NCBI GenBank assembly: GCA_017935025.1
Contig: JAGBIL010000041.1
Location: forward strand, 1-64,000
Direction: 5' to 3'
DNA length: 64,000 nucleotides
Source of the DNA: Opitutales bacterium
GTDB taxonomy: Bacteria; Verrucomicrobiota; Verrucomicrobiia; Opitutales; UBA953
Part shown: positions 1 to 7,636 of the stretch, piece after piece
Layout of the letters: each line of letters starts with the position of its first letter
Position numbering within the stretch: position 1 is the stretch's first letter
Program-made: the position numbers and the translations under genes
Notes under the pieces: generated by a model
What the model was told of the DNA's origin: nothing
Database searches by the model: none
The model's input: the letters and a program-made list of their open reading frames with translations, nothing else

Positions 1-1560
1 AAGCGCGGAACGACCGTTCCCGTGGAGGCGGTTTTCGCCGATGCGGAAGCGGCGGCGCAGGTCGAAAAGCTCCGTTTCGGGATTAAGCTCGCCGGCAGGT
101 ACGACGATTTGCTCGTGGTCGCTGCGGAGACGGCGGAGCGCGTCGCAAACGACGACGGGACGGTTTCGTTTCACCTCAAACTCACGCTCGACGCGGCGGT
201 CATCGACACGGCGCTTGGCGTGAACGGCAATTCCGCAGACGATATCGAGAATGCCAATTTCATTTCAGAAATCGAGTGGGAAAACGCCGCCGGCGAACTC
301 ACGGCGACGGAAACCGTTTCGACCGTCATTCAAAACAACGTAGTGCGCGGCTCGACGGAAACCTCCGGCGCGGCGGCGGGAACGTGGACCGCGCTCATGG
401 TGATCCGGATGAGCTGGGCGGAATTTTCCGTGCTCGAGCAACGCAACCCGGACGCAATTTACGTTGTCCCGGACGCGCCCGATCCCGTCGAAGAACACAA
501 TGCGAATCCGGACGCGCACGCGGAAACGCTGGCCGCGCTTTCGGATAATCTGACGGCGGCGTTTGACCAAAAGCGCGAAAATATGCAGGCGGAAATCGAC
601 GGGAACACGGATGCGCTTCGCGCCCTTTCGCAGCGCGTTTCGACGAGCGAAGAAACCTTGGCGCAGATTCCCACACAGCTCCCGCAGGCGAGCGATTCCG
701 TTTCCGGCACGGTCAAGACGGGCGGCAACGGCGTGGGAACGACCAACAATGTTTTGAACCTGAACCTGCGAACGAATCACAGCGGTCTTGCGTTTGAGAA
801 CCGCGCCCTGTACGTGCGGGCGGGAACGGACGTGCACCCGCCCGCGGGCGCGGTGCTCCCCGTCGGTACGGATTCCGCCGGGAAACTCTGCGTTCCCGCG
901 CTGCCGGCTGCGTCGCCGCGCTTTACCGCTCCGATACTCAACGGGGCGATGCTCGTGAACGAATCCTTTCTGGCCATACCCGGAAAGGTGCTTTGCCCGG
1001 AGATTACGGACCAGGGCTCCATTGTCGGTTACTTCGGCACGCTCGAAGCTTTGGGGGTCCCCGCAGGGGTCGATGTTTTTCCGACCGAAATCACGCTCTA
1101 CCGCAGAGGCGGCACGTCCTCTAACGGCAACAACGCGATGATTCTGCGCGTGTTGCGCATCGAGCGCGGCGCTTGGCGCGTGGCGTTTGAATCGGTCAAC
1201 ACCGTCAGGGCAAACGATTACTCCGAAAACGAGGCGATGACGTGGACGCTGGCAAACACAGACGGCATGGGCCCGATTCCCTCCTACGAGCAAATCGCGA
1301 TCGTGCAGGTCGGTTCCAACACGCTTGCGGCGCACGCCACATCGACATTCGGCTGCAAGATGAGCGGCTCGACGGGCACGCCGCTCCCCGGCGCCATCAC
1401 GGAAAACCTCACGGAGGACGCGACGGCGCTTCCCGAAACGCACGCAACCCACCGCCCGTCAATCGACATCTCCTATCTTACGGCGGTCCCGCTCCGCGAG
1501 ACGCTTTCATGGATTCTTTCGGAGCTGGAAGATTTGCGCGGTGCGCAAGGCAACGAATAG
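1..1560 (+). CDS. Phage structural protein, probable tail or fibre component (5' end cut off)
   Basis: The frame is open to the left edge of the window, so the start is missing and the GTG at 22 is probably not the true start. About 519 codons are visible. Residues about 165-225 are predicted coiled coil (runs of Ala, Leu, Glu and Gln, e.g. ALSDNLTAAFDQKRENMQAE), followed by a Gly/Asn-rich beta-type region. There is no enzymatic motif. The phage assignment rests on position in the prophage and on the fibre-like build of coiled coil followed by beta-rich C-terminus. The stop codon lies at the edge of the palindromic repeat at 1561. I do not recognise a precise family. Confidence 0.6.
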   Translation, partial: KRGTTVPVEAVFADAEAAAQVEKLRFGIKLAGRYDDLLVVAAETAERVANDDGTVSFHLKLTLDAAVIDTALGVNGNSADDIENANFISEIEWENAAGELTATETVSTVIQNNVVRGSTETSGAAAGTWTALMVIRMSWAEFSVLEQRNPDAIYVVPDAPDPVEEHNANPDAHAETLAALSDNLTAAFDQKRENMQAEIDGNTDALRALSQRVSTSEETLAQIPTQLPQASDSVSGTVKTGGNGVGTTNNVLNLNLRTNHSGLAFENRALYVRAGTDVHPPAGAVLPVGTDSAGKLCVPALPAASPRFTAPILNGAMLVNESFLAIPGKVLCPEITDQGSIVGYFGTLEALGVPAGVDVFPTEITLYRRGGTSSNGNNAMILRVLRIERGAWRVAFESVNTVRANDYSENEAMTWTLANTDGMGPIPSYEQIAIVQVGSNTLAAHATSTFGCKMSGSTGTPLPGAITENLTEDATALPETHATHRPSIDISYLTAVPLRETLSWILSELEDLRGAQGNE

Positions 1561-1675
1561 TGAATAGAGAATAGTGAATAGTGAATAGTTCAGAGCTATG
1601 GATTTTGCCTCCGGCAAAATCTTTGAACACTGCGTTATTCATTATTCATTATTCATTATTCACTAAAATCCTCCT
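1561..1675. repeat. AT-rich palindromic intergenic element, copy A
   Basis: Short tandem tracts related to GTGAATA and TTATTCAT form the outer arms of an imperfect long palindrome, with a tight inner hairpin GATTTTGCC-TCC-GGCAAAATC. The element is a close, inverted copy of the one at 4049-4156 and resembles a third at 31047-31160. Reading frames through it give the recurring spurious peptide IHYSLFT. It separates two prophage genes. Confidence 0.85.
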
Positions 1676-1709
1676 CTTTAATCTTTCACCTTTAATCTTT
1701 AATCTAACA

Positions 1710-4049
1710 ATGCAGTACTACGCAGACCAAACGAACAAGCCGGGAACGATTCAATCGTGGTTTTACGCGACGTCGCCGGCGGGAACGCAAATCAGCCTTG
1801 AGGCGGATGACCATTTTACGCTCTACCCGCTGCGCGACGCGGAAACTGGGCTTCCCGCAACGATTTCGGGCTCCACACCGACGGCCACGCCCAAACCTCC
1901 TGCACAGTACGAGCCGGCGACGGGCGCGGGAACCGTTATTTCCTCCTCACGGACCAAGTATTTTTACACGCTCCGAAACGAAGGCGCAGCAGGTTATTTT
2001 AAGGCAAGCGGCTTCACGAGCGTGGAGCGCTTCGACACGAGCACGCATTTTCTGACCGTTCGCGGGAACGCGCACAGCGGGCGCGTTTGCGAATGGCTTG
2101 GAGAAATGGGCTACACAGTCAACACCTCCACCGTTCCCGCGTGGCTGACGCTTAGCCTCGACTCAAGCGGCGCAAGCTACACCGCAGAGGAAAACGCAAC
2201 GGGCGCAGAGCGCGTTGCTGACGTGGAATTTATGGCGTATTCCGGGCAATCGATGGCGGTTCAAATCCGCCAGCTCGAGAAAACGGAGCAACCCGTTACC
2301 GTAACGCAACGCACGGAATGGCGGCCCGAAACACCGCCCGCGGGAACGCCGGCGCAGAATTTCAAACTCGTCTCGTATTCGCCCAATCCGCTCTACACCA
2401 GCTTCAGCGGATACGTTTCCTTCCTCTACACGTTTGAACGGGAATGGACGCAGGCGGAGCATCTCATTACCGAATACAAACTCCCGGACGGGAGCGCCGC
2501 CAAACCCGCAGAGGAAACAACGACCGGGAACACGAAGCAGGTTTTTAAAACATTCACCGCAAGCGGCGCACAACACAAAGCCGGAGCCACCGATCCAAAC
2601 ATTTCCGGGAACGGACTGAACCTTTACACAAACGGCGCTTGCGTCGGTACAGCCACGCTTACGAGCACAGCCGGCGGCGGAGGAGGAGGAAGTAGTGGAG
2701 GCAGTGGAAGTAGTGGAGGCAGTGGAAGTAGTGGAGGCAGTGGAAGTAGTGGAGGCAGTGGAACCGGCGGAGGAACCGACGGAGGCAACGGCGGAGAAAT
2801 TCCGGAAAGCACCGCCGCACTCGAGTTTTCCGCGCTCGGAGGGAGCCACGCGCTGACGCTTCCCTCAACGCAGGCGGAGCGCATCGTCTTTGAATCGGCA
2901 TCGGACGGCTGGCTTTCCTACGCCTCCGGCATCATTTTTTGCGCAGCGCACACCGCAAAGAACGCCCGCACGGGAACCGTTTCGTTTCGCCGGGAATCGC
3001 TTGTTGACGGCGAATGGACGGCGAGCTCCCGCACGGTTTACGCGGTAACTCAACGCGGCATCTTTTATGTTGAGCCGGAAACGCTGACGTTCCCGCCGCA
3101 GGGCGGAGAAGCCGTCGTAGAATTTAAAAACGAAACCCCGATTTTGATTTCCCCGGCAAACGGAGAATTTTTATACGGTAAATTTGACCTTTCCGGGAAC
3201 GCGAAAGTTTATTTCTACCCGGTATGCGTCCACGCGGGAACGCCTCCCTCCGCCGTGAGCTTCGACGTAACCTACACGGCAGAGGACGGACAACAGACCG
3301 CCCCGCTCTCCGTAACCGTCAACCCGCCGACACGCACACAGCGCTCTCTTACGGTAACACCTTCCCCCGTTCCCGCAACGGGCGGCACCGTAACGGTAAC
3401 GGCGCTTTATCCCGAAAATGAAACTTGCGGGCTTAGCAGCGGCGGCGTTGTGGGATTTCTCACCAAGACCGGAAAAACCGAAACGCCGGGCAGCACGGTG
3501 TGGACCTTTGAGGCGGCGGAAAACATTTGGAACACCGCGCAAACGGCGGAGCTGACGGTCCTTTTCTTCGCTCCCGCGTGCGACCACGACGGCGCGGAAA
3601 CGGCAACGGTTACGCTGCTTGCAGACGGCGACGAACCCCCCGGCGAAGGCGAAGATTCAGGCGCAGGCGGAAGTAGTGGAGGCAGCGCCGCCGGGCCAGC
3701 ACCGGAGCTTTCTCTGTCCTGCTCGAGCACGCGCCTCTCAAGCGACGCGGGAACGTTCACGCTGACCGCCGTTTTTAACACCGCCGTTGTCGCCGCCTCC
3801 GTTCGCCTCTTTCTCCCGGAGGAAGCCGAAAACCGGCTTTTCGTTCGCGGCGAGCCCGTAACGGACGGGAACACGAAAACGTGGACGCTCTCCATCGCCG
3901 CCAATCGCGAGGCGCACGCCCGCGAATATACGCTCGCCGTTTTCACGGAAACGCTCGCCGCCTCCGTGAAAATTACGCAGGCGGATTTTCCCCGCCGCGC
4001 CGCAGCGTTCTACCGCGACAAAAGGCTTTGGAAACCGACATTTTTTTAA
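1710..4049 (+). CDS. Large phage surface protein with BACON-like domains and Gly-Ser linkers
   Basis: A 779-residue protein when started at the ATG at 1710; an in-frame upstream ATG at 1581 is inside the repeat and would add repeat-encoded residues, so I reject it. Two regions look like BACON (Ig-like) domains, which end in a strand plus a QxG-type motif: residues about 115-200 (ending VQIRQLEK) and about 375-455 (containing DGWLSYAS and ending YAVTQRG). Further Ig-like strands follow to the C-terminus. A Gly/Ser linker near residue 325-365 is encoded by tandem 18-bp repeats. BACON domains are known in tail-associated proteins of gut phages and in Bacteroidota glycan-binding proteins. Likely job (inference): adhesion of the virion to glycan or mucin. 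No signal peptide is seen. Confidence 0.6.
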   Translation: MQYYADQTNKPGTIQSWFYATSPAGTQISLEADDHFTLYPLRDAETGLPATISGSTPTATPKPPAQYEPATGAGTVISSSRTKYFYTLRNEGAAGYFKASGFTSVERFDTSTHFLTVRGNAHSGRVCEWLGEMGYTVNTSTVPAWLTLSLDSSGASYTAEENATGAERVADVEFMAYSGQSMAVQIRQLEKTEQPVTVTQRTEWRPETPPAGTPAQNFKLVSYSPNPLYTSFSGYVSFLYTFEREWTQAEHLITEYKLPDGSAAKPAEETTTGNTKQVFKTFTASGAQHKAGATDPNISGNGLNLYTNGACVGTATLTSTAGGGGGGSSGGSGSSGGSGSSGGSGSSGGSGTGGGTDGGNGGEIPESTAALEFSALGGSHALTLPSTQAERIVFESASDGWLSYASGIIFCAAHTAKNARTGTVSFRRESLVDGEWTASSRTVYAVTQRGIFYVEPETLTFPPQGGEAVVEFKNETPILISPANGEFLYGKFDLSGNAKVYFYPVCVHAGTPPSAVSFDVTYTAEDGQQTAPLSVTVNPPTRTQRSLTVTPSPVPATGGTVTVTALYPENETCGLSSGGVVGFLTKTGKTETPGSTVWTFEAAENIWNTAQTAELTVLFFAPACDHDGAETATVTLLADGDEPPGEGEDSGAGGSSGGSAAGPAPELSLSCSSTRLSSDAGTFTLTAVFNTAVVAASVRLFLPEEAENRLFVRGEPVTDGNTKTWTLSIAANREAHAREYTLAVFTETLAASVKITQADFPRRAAAFYRDKRLWKPTFF
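2689..2760 (+). repeat. Tandem 18-bp repeat, four copies
   Basis: Four exact head-to-tail copies of GGAAGTAGTGGAGGCAGT encode the Gly-Ser linker SSGGSG of the BACON-like protein. A fifth, nearly identical copy (last base C) sits in a second linker of the same gene at 3669-3686. In-frame tandem repeats of this kind can change copy number by slippage without breaking the frame. Confidence 0.95.
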
Positions 4050-4156
4050 TGAATAACGAATAATGAATAGTGAATAACGCAGTGTTCAAAGATTTTGCCG
4101 AAGGCAAAATCCTTAGCACTGAACTATTCATTATTCATTATTAACTATTAACTAAA
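4049..4156. repeat. AT-rich palindromic intergenic element, copy B
   Basis: Inverted relative to copy A. It shares the core GTGAATAACGCAGTGTTCAA, then the hairpin GATTTTGCC-GAA-GGCAAAATC, then ACTGAACTATTCATTATTC. With copy A it brackets the BACON-like gene in inverted orientation, about 2.4 kb apart. Confidence 0.85.
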
Positions 4157-4176
4157 AAATCTCCGATTTTTTTACC

Positions 4177-5025
4177 ATGAACGAACCCATCAAAACATAC
4201 GGCACACAAGACGCGGTCATAGAAACTCTTTCTCTGACAACGTCTATCGATAACACACCTTCGGGAACGCTGATTTACACGCAAACGGGGACGTGGCGGA
4301 AAGTCATGAGTCTTGTTCCCGAACTTGGAACGCGGAGCGAGTATTTCCAAAACGTGGAGTGGAAAGACGCGTCCGGAAACGACCATCGGGCGGATTTGAT
4401 TCTGAAAAACATTTTACAAACCTCAACAGGGGGAGGCACGGCGTTTAAAATTACGCTCACTTACGGCGCACCGGATTTGATCGTTGAGAACGAAGACGCA
4501 CAGCTACCGAGTTACTCTATGGCCACGGAGGAAGGCACGGCCTCCATTCTCCTTCACCCCCGGTACGAAGGCATTTCCGAGGATGCAAAAACCATTGCGA
4601 AAGCGTTACTCGAGGGCAAGTCTCGCAATGACTTAGTAAACCCGTGCTGGGCGCAAAGCGGCAACATGACGCTAACGGATGCGCAAGCGGGAACGGGCGT
4701 CCCTTTCGACGTTGTCATCAAAAAAATTATTCCCGCCGGCTCCCGCGCCGAGGAGCTAATCAGAAAAATAGAAAGCGGAATAAGGGAATACAAAACGTTT
4801 GGGGTTGTATGGCAGGAAACCACGCTCAAAAGCGGAATAACGAGCGCCCTTACTACGTTGGCGACGGTTAGTACACCACCGGGTCCGAATCCGAACGTCG
4901 GAAAGCGCAACTGGCTCTATGTCGGCGCAGAGGCGACAAAGGAGAAAGGCGCAGCGAAGTGGAAAATCACGCGAAAGTGGAAACTTTCGGACGCGGCGGC
5001 GAAATGGGACAAGGACTTATACTAA
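4177..5025 (+). CDS. Phage protein of unknown function (probable structural)
   Basis: 282 residues, starting with ATG just after the repeat. No signal peptide or transmembrane segment is seen. The mix of Thr/Ser-rich beta segments and a C-terminal motif of alternating Lys and Trp (AKWKITRKWKLSDAAAKW) fits a virion or tail-tip component, but I recognise no family. It runs the same way as its structural neighbours, and its last four bases overlap the end of the convergent gene at 5022-5357. Confidence 0.6.
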   Translation: MNEPIKTYGTQDAVIETLSLTTSIDNTPSGTLIYTQTGTWRKVMSLVPELGTRSEYFQNVEWKDASGNDHRADLILKNILQTSTGGGTAFKITLTYGAPDLIVENEDAQLPSYSMATEEGTASILLHPRYEGISEDAKTIAKALLEGKSRNDLVNPCWAQSGNMTLTDAQAGTGVPFDVVIKKIIPAGSRAEELIRKIESGIREYKTFGVVWQETTLKSGITSALTTLATVSTPPGPNPNVGKRNWLYVGAEATKEKGAAKWKITRKWKLSDAAAKWDKDLY

Positions 5026-5357
5026 GGACTCGCGGGACCTTCGTTAAACTCGACAATCCGTATTTTTAAATCCTCAAAAGGAGTATCAATAATACGTACG
5101 CGAAAATCGCCGTCAAATTTCACAATCTTCCATTGTCCCGGTTTTTTCGCGTCACCTAAAACATACCGCACCTTCAAATCCTCATAGCCGCTGACAATTC
5201 GCACTTTGTAATCCTCCCCCGAGGTAACAAACTGAATTTTTCCGTAGAGCCCCCGTGCAAGCGCTTTGCGCCGTGCAGAATCGCTTGAACCGGATACGGC
5301 AAATGCGCAGACGGAAACAAGCGCAAGAGCGAGAGCAAACATTTTTTTCAACCCCAT
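5022..5357 (-). CDS. Small secreted protein, DUF6150-like, probable prophage moron
   Basis: 111 residues. The first about 20 form a signal peptide (MGLKKMFALALALVSVCAFA). The mature part has repeated strands with a shared pattern: YKVRIV, EDLKVRYV, DFRVRII and EDLKIRIV. This alternation resembles the small periplasmic DUF6150 family; the resemblance is from memory of the pattern, not a search. It is transcribed against the flanking structural genes and overlaps the end of the gene to its left by 4 bp. An opposite-strand exported gene in a late region is typical of lysogenic-conversion morons, so expression from the prophage in the lysogen is plausible. Confidence 0.6.
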   Translation of the reverse strand: MGLKKMFALALALVSVCAFAVSGSSDSARRKALARGLYGKIQFVTSGEDYKVRIVSGYEDLKVRYVLGDAKKPGQWKIVKFDGDFRVRIIDTPFEDLKIRIVEFNEGPASP

Positions 5358-5375
5358 AACAGGAATTTTTTCTAA

Positions 5376-5957
5376 ATGAATTTACCGACAGTTCCAAGTA
5401 ATTTTTCGAGCGGCGAAACATTGAGCGCCGCGAGGCTGAACCAAATCCTAAACTGGATGCACCGGGCAAACGAAATTCTATCCGGCGCAAAAAAGCGAAG
5501 CGCCACCGCATCGGGAAATCAACACGGGAGCCAGGGCGCGAATTACTCCATACCGCACCCGTTTCATGTGCGCGTGATTTACAACGGCGCGAACCCGACG
5601 GGTATCGCCGTATCCGGCGGCGGCGTATTCATGAGCATTATCCCGTCAATCCACCGCTATTCAGACGGAGAAGCCGACGTTTTTATACAGAACGGCTCTT
5701 TCGTCGAATCCTATTACCAAGACGGAAAAACGATAAACGAAAATCCGTCCGGCAAGAAACTTTATTGGACCTACGACAGGGCAACCGGCAAGAGAACGTT
5801 TGAGCTGACGGCTGAGGAGTCGGGGAATGATCCCGATGCACAGAACGCCACGATTCGCGTAAAAATCGCAGAGTTTGAAGAAGCCGACGGTATCACACTC
5901 GTGAGCCAATTTTTACGCAGCGACATTTTTGTAACGTGCACGGAGTACAGGTGCTAA
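5376..5957 (+). CDS. Phage protein of unknown function
   Basis: 193 residues, ATG start 18 bp downstream of the divergent moron start. The N-terminus (residues about 10-40) is a helical segment, followed by a beta-rich body with a run of Gly and Ile (IAVSGGGVFMSIIPS). No signal peptide or membrane span. It directly precedes the glycosyltransferase gene. It may be a virion component; no family is recognised. Confidence 0.6.
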   Translation: MNLPTVPSNFSSGETLSAARLNQILNWMHRANEILSGAKKRSATASGNQHGSQGANYSIPHPFHVRVIYNGANPTGIAVSGGGVFMSIIPSIHRYSDGEADVFIQNGSFVESYYQDGKTINENPSGKKLYWTYDRATGKRTFELTAEESGNDPDAQNATIRVKIAEFEEADGITLVSQFLRSDIFVTCTEYRC

Positions 5958-5977
5958 CCATTCACAACCGAAAAACA

Positions 5978-6514
5978 ATGACCCCGATAGAAATTTTTAG
6001 GGAAACGTTTCGCGGGCGGCGCGTCGCTGTGATCGGGAACGCCAAACCGAAGACTGATTTTTCGGAATCCGTCGATACCGCCGACATCGTCGTAAGACTC
6101 AACCATTGCCCGAATTTGGAAAGCGGAAAAACCGGCAAGCGGATAGACGTTATCATCCAAGTACCGACAACGGCGTGGTTCAGACTTCGCGAAAGCGAGC
6201 AACACCGGGAACAAATCCGCACTGCACGACCGCGGGTATTCCTTTTGCACAACGCCGGGTTGGCGCATATAAGCCCTCTGCGCGAACTCCTGGAGGGACT
6301 GGCCGTACACGCAGTATCCCCTCCACCGGAAACACAAGGATGGTCGACGGGTGGCAAGGCGTTAAAAATGATTGTCGCCGCAGAACCGGCAAGCCTTAAC
6401 GGATATTGCTTTTCGGATACAGAGCAGGAATTTGAAGCATATTTGCGCACAGAAGGGCGGCATCATTTACCGACGGCCATGGAGGAATTTCGCTCACGGA
6501 GGGCTCTGCAATGA
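5978..6514 (+). CDS. GT29-type sialyltransferase-like protein, phage-encoded
   Basis: 178 residues from the ATG at 5978 (an upstream in-frame ATG at 5936 overlaps the previous gene). The start region carries the hallmark of sialylmotif L: RRVAVIGNA near residues 15-23, then ADIVVRLNHCPN about 20 residues later. Further on, GWSTGGKALKMIV followed by NGYCFS matches sialylmotif S (PSTG then a Gly-Phe/Tyr strand), and HHLPTAMEEF is a candidate for the His and Glu of the VS motif. GT29 enzymes move sialic acid from CMP-sialic acid to a glycan acceptor. The chain is short for the family, so it may be a minimal catalytic core. Its stop overlaps the start of the CMP-sugar synthetase gene by 4 bp (ATGA), which points to translational coupling. 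Confidence 0.7.
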   Translation: MTPIEIFRETFRGRRVAVIGNAKPKTDFSESVDTADIVVRLNHCPNLESGKTGKRIDVIIQVPTTAWFRLRESEQHREQIRTARPRVFLLHNAGLAHISPLRELLEGLAVHAVSPPPETQGWSTGGKALKMIVAAEPASLNGYCFSDTEQEFEAYLRTEGRHHLPTAMEEFRSRRALQ

Positions 6515-7176
6515 TCTGCGTTATTCCGGTGAGAGGCGGTAGCAAGGGCGTGCCCGGAAAAAACCTAAGAAAAATCTCCGGTACATCCCTCCTCAGCATA
6601 GCGATAATAAAGGCGGAGGAATTTTTCGGGCGCAAAACGTTTGTCCTTGCGGATACGGAGAAACTCGCAGAGCACGCAAAAGCCGTAAGACCGGACATAA
6701 TCGTGTACAGAGACGGGCGCAGCATTCCGGATACGGAAGACGTGAGTATCCGCCTCCTTGAGGCGAACACGCTTTTCCCGCAAGGAGAAATTATCGTCCT
6801 CATGCAATGCACATCACCGAAAATCAGCCGCCGAACACTCGCACTGTTCATTGATGCAGCCAAACAACTCAGACAAGGCGAAGCTCTCCTCGCGGTTTCC
6901 CCGCTAAATAAAAAACCGAACGCACTTTTTCAAATCGACATCTCAGGCGAACTCAAACCGATGAATCCGAATGCCCCCGCCGTAACGTTCCCGCGACAGG
7001 TACTCCCGCCGGCATGGTGGTTTTGCGGAGCACTCAGTGCATTTCACAAAGACGCCATCGATCGCGGGAAACCTTCGGTTTTCTCCGGGCTTAAACTCAT
7101 ACCGTTTTTCATCCCGGAACACGAATCAAGCGATATCGACCGCGAAGAGGATTTTTTGAACGGAGAAAACAACTGA
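6511..7176 (+). CDS. CMP-N-acylneuraminate cytidylyltransferase-like protein (NeuA family), phage-encoded
   Basis: 221 residues. The N-terminus IPVRGGSKGVPGKNLRKISG is the P-loop-like nucleotide site of CMP-sialic acid synthetases (consensus IPARGGSKGIPxKNL). VLMQCTSP matches the LLQPTSP motif that contacts the sugar, and the C-terminal SSDIDREEDF matches the conserved IDTEEDF-like segment. The enzyme activates a nonulosonic acid with CTP to give the CMP donor. It overlaps the GT29-like gene, so donor-making and transfer are encoded as a unit. No sialic acid synthase (NeuB) is visible, so the free sugar would have to come from the host cell or the environment. KdsB or LegF activity cannot be excluded by eye. 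Confidence 0.75.
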   Translation: MICVIPVRGGSKGVPGKNLRKISGTSLLSIAIIKAEEFFGRKTFVLADTEKLAEHAKAVRPDIIVYRDGRSIPDTEDVSIRLLEANTLFPQGEIIVLMQCTSPKISRRTLALFIDAAKQLRQGEALLAVSPLNKKPNALFQIDISGELKPMNPNAPAVTFPRQVLPPAWWFCGALSAFHKDAIDRGKPSVFSGLKLIPFFIPEHESSDIDREEDFLNGENN

Positions 7177-7253
7177 GGGGCACTCGGTTGATGCGGCGGA
7201 CGTTCCCGTTCCCGCGAAGCTGATTCCGTTTCACGTTGCCGTGAGACTCAACC

Positions 7254-7271
7254 GCGTTCCCGCGGGAACGC
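7254..7271. repeat. Perfect 18-bp palindrome of two back-to-back dispersed motifs
   Basis: GCGTTCCCGCGGGAACGC is its own complement and consists of two inverted GCGGGAACG-type motifs joined head to head. It lies immediately after the stop of the ribbon-helix-helix gene. There is no T-run on either side, so a simple terminator role is not obvious. Confidence 0.95.
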
Positions 7272-7481
7272 TCAGAGTAGCTTCACGGCGGCATCAATGA
7301 GCTTGCCGACGGAGAGACCGCGTTCTGCGGAAAGCTCTCGCAGGCGGGCAAGCGTTTCCGGTGCGACAGATGCGTTAAACGTTACGCGGTGAAGCTCTTT
7401 CGGCTTCGCGGCCGCTTTGTTGCCGACGGCAAAGGAACGACCGCGCGGCGCGGCTTTTTTTGTTTCGGAAGAATAATTCAT
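7272..7481 (-). CDS. Small ribbon-helix-helix-like DNA-binding protein
   Basis: 69 residues from the ATG at 7481. The basic, flexible first 30 residues are followed by HRVTFNASVAPETLARLRELSAERGLSVGKLIDAAVKLL (described here by its parts: a beta strand VTFNASV, helix PETLARLRELSAERG, turn, helix VGKLIDAAVKLL), the CopG/Arc ribbon-helix-helix pattern. The frame stays open upstream to 7679, but that stretch overlaps the structured small-peptide locus and has no domain character, so the short form is preferred. Likely a phage repressor or the regulator of the peptide locus, with which it could be cotranscribed from the promoter at 7746-7773. Confidence 0.65.
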   Translation of the reverse strand: MNYSSETKKAAPRGRSFAVGNKAAAKPKELHRVTFNASVAPETLARLRELSAERGLSVGKLIDAAVKLL

Positions 7482-7573
7482 TTTTTTTTTCGAGGGAATC
7501 GGAGTTTTTTTTTGAATCAGACGATATCCACCTCCATGGGGGCTCGCGGTTTCCCGCGAGCCGAACCTCACTT

Positions 7574-7636
7574 CTATCTTGACACTAAAATCAAGAAAAT
7601 CAAAATGAGCACCAATATGAGTTCGGAGGTGGACAT
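7574..7636 (-). CDS. 20-residue hydrophobic membrane peptide, putative type I toxin
   Basis: The minus strand encodes MSTSELILVLILIFLILVSR followed by TAG. Residues 6-18 are an unbroken hydrophobic stretch, long enough for a short membrane helix, with a polar N-terminus and an Arg end. A good Shine-Dalgarno (AGAAAGG, complement of 7643-7649) lies six bases before the ATG. The transcript would start at the strong promoter 7746-7773, giving a leader of roughly 100 nt. Small hydrophobic peptides with sequestered starts and an overlapping antisense RNA are the hallmark of type I toxins (Fst/Ldr, Hok, AapA groups). No homolog is recognised. A leader peptide for the downstream DNA-binding protein is the main alternative. 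Confidence 0.55.
   Translation of the reverse strand: MSTSELILVLILIFLILVSR
7579..7606 (+). promoter_or_regulatory. Candidate sigma-70 promoter for antisense RNA
   Basis: A consensus -35 TTGACA at 7579-7584, a 16-bp spacer and a -10 CAAAAT at 7601-7606 (four of six matches). It would start transcription near 7613, on the strand opposite the hydrophobic peptide, just before the inverted-repeat arm. Confidence 0.45.

Noticed and set aside
1581-1709. N-terminal extension of the BACON-like protein starting at 1581
   Set aside because: These codons lie in or next to the palindromic repeat and give the spurious peptide IHYSLFT also seen at copy C; the ATG at 1710 begins unique sequence.
2689-2760. 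CRISPR-like array
   Set aside because: The repeats are contiguous 18-bp units without spacers and encode a Gly-Ser linker; no cas gene is near.
1-7200. Diversity-generating retroelement acting on the phage surface gene
   Set aside because: No reverse transcriptase and no template/variable repeat pair was found in the visible part of the prophage.
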